Below the pieces are notes generated by a model. It was not told the origin of the DNA, made no database searches, and saw only the letters and a program-made list of their open reading frames with translations. Shown here one piece after another: positions 5,323-5,328 of a DNA stretch of 5,328 nucleotides; the first letter of the stretch is position 1, and each line of letters starts with the position of its first letter. This stretch comes from an uncultured Oscillospiraceae bacterium (GTDB taxonomy: Bacteria > Bacillota > Clostridia > Oscillospirales > Oscillospiraceae), in assembly GCA_934636305.1 (NCBI GenBank), contig CAKUAM010000110.1, positions 1 through 5,328 of the forward strand. Direction: 5' to 3'. Made by a program: the position numbers and the translations under genes.

Positions 5323-5328
5323 GTTGAT

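Overview
The window looks like chromosomal DNA from a G+C-rich anaerobic Clostridia (Oscillospiraceae/Ruminococcaceae-like gut Firmicute). This is an inference from strong AGGAGG-type ribosome binding sites, sigma-A type -35/-10 promoters, a Clostridia-style Tex, and a small P-loop protein of a kind I recall from Clostridia. No phage, transposase, CRISPR or conjugation genes are visible. The species cannot be named from the sequence.

Layout. From the left edge to about 2.8 kb everything reads on the minus strand. In transcription order: a divergent glucose-6-phosphate-isomerase-like gene (1556-2818), a small P-loop NTPase gene (1059-1472) with its own promoter and a strong intrinsic terminator, an AraC-family regulator (157-996) that starts directly behind that terminator, and a tRNA-Gly(UCC) gene (1-74) with a near-consensus promoter. 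A divergent promoter region (about 2819-2964) separates this block from the plus-strand gene tex (2965-5130), which encodes the S1-domain RNA-binding/transcription accessory protein. The last 200 bases hold no gene but contain several inverted repeats: a nested stem-loop after tex that could terminate it, an alternative pairing partner further on, and two strong adjacent hairpins at the right edge.

How the parts may work together. The isomerase-like and P-loop genes are probably co-transcribed, because no terminator is seen between them; the P-loop gene can also fire from its own promoter. AraC expression would depend on read-through of the terminator in front of it or on a promoter I could not recognise.

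The most notable observation is that the isomerase-like protein keeps the whole phosphoglucose isomerase fold frame but, by recalled family motifs, has lost the key catalytic Arg, Glu, His and Lys. It looks like a pseudoenzyme or a repurposed sugar-phosphate-binding protein rather than a working glycolytic isomerase.
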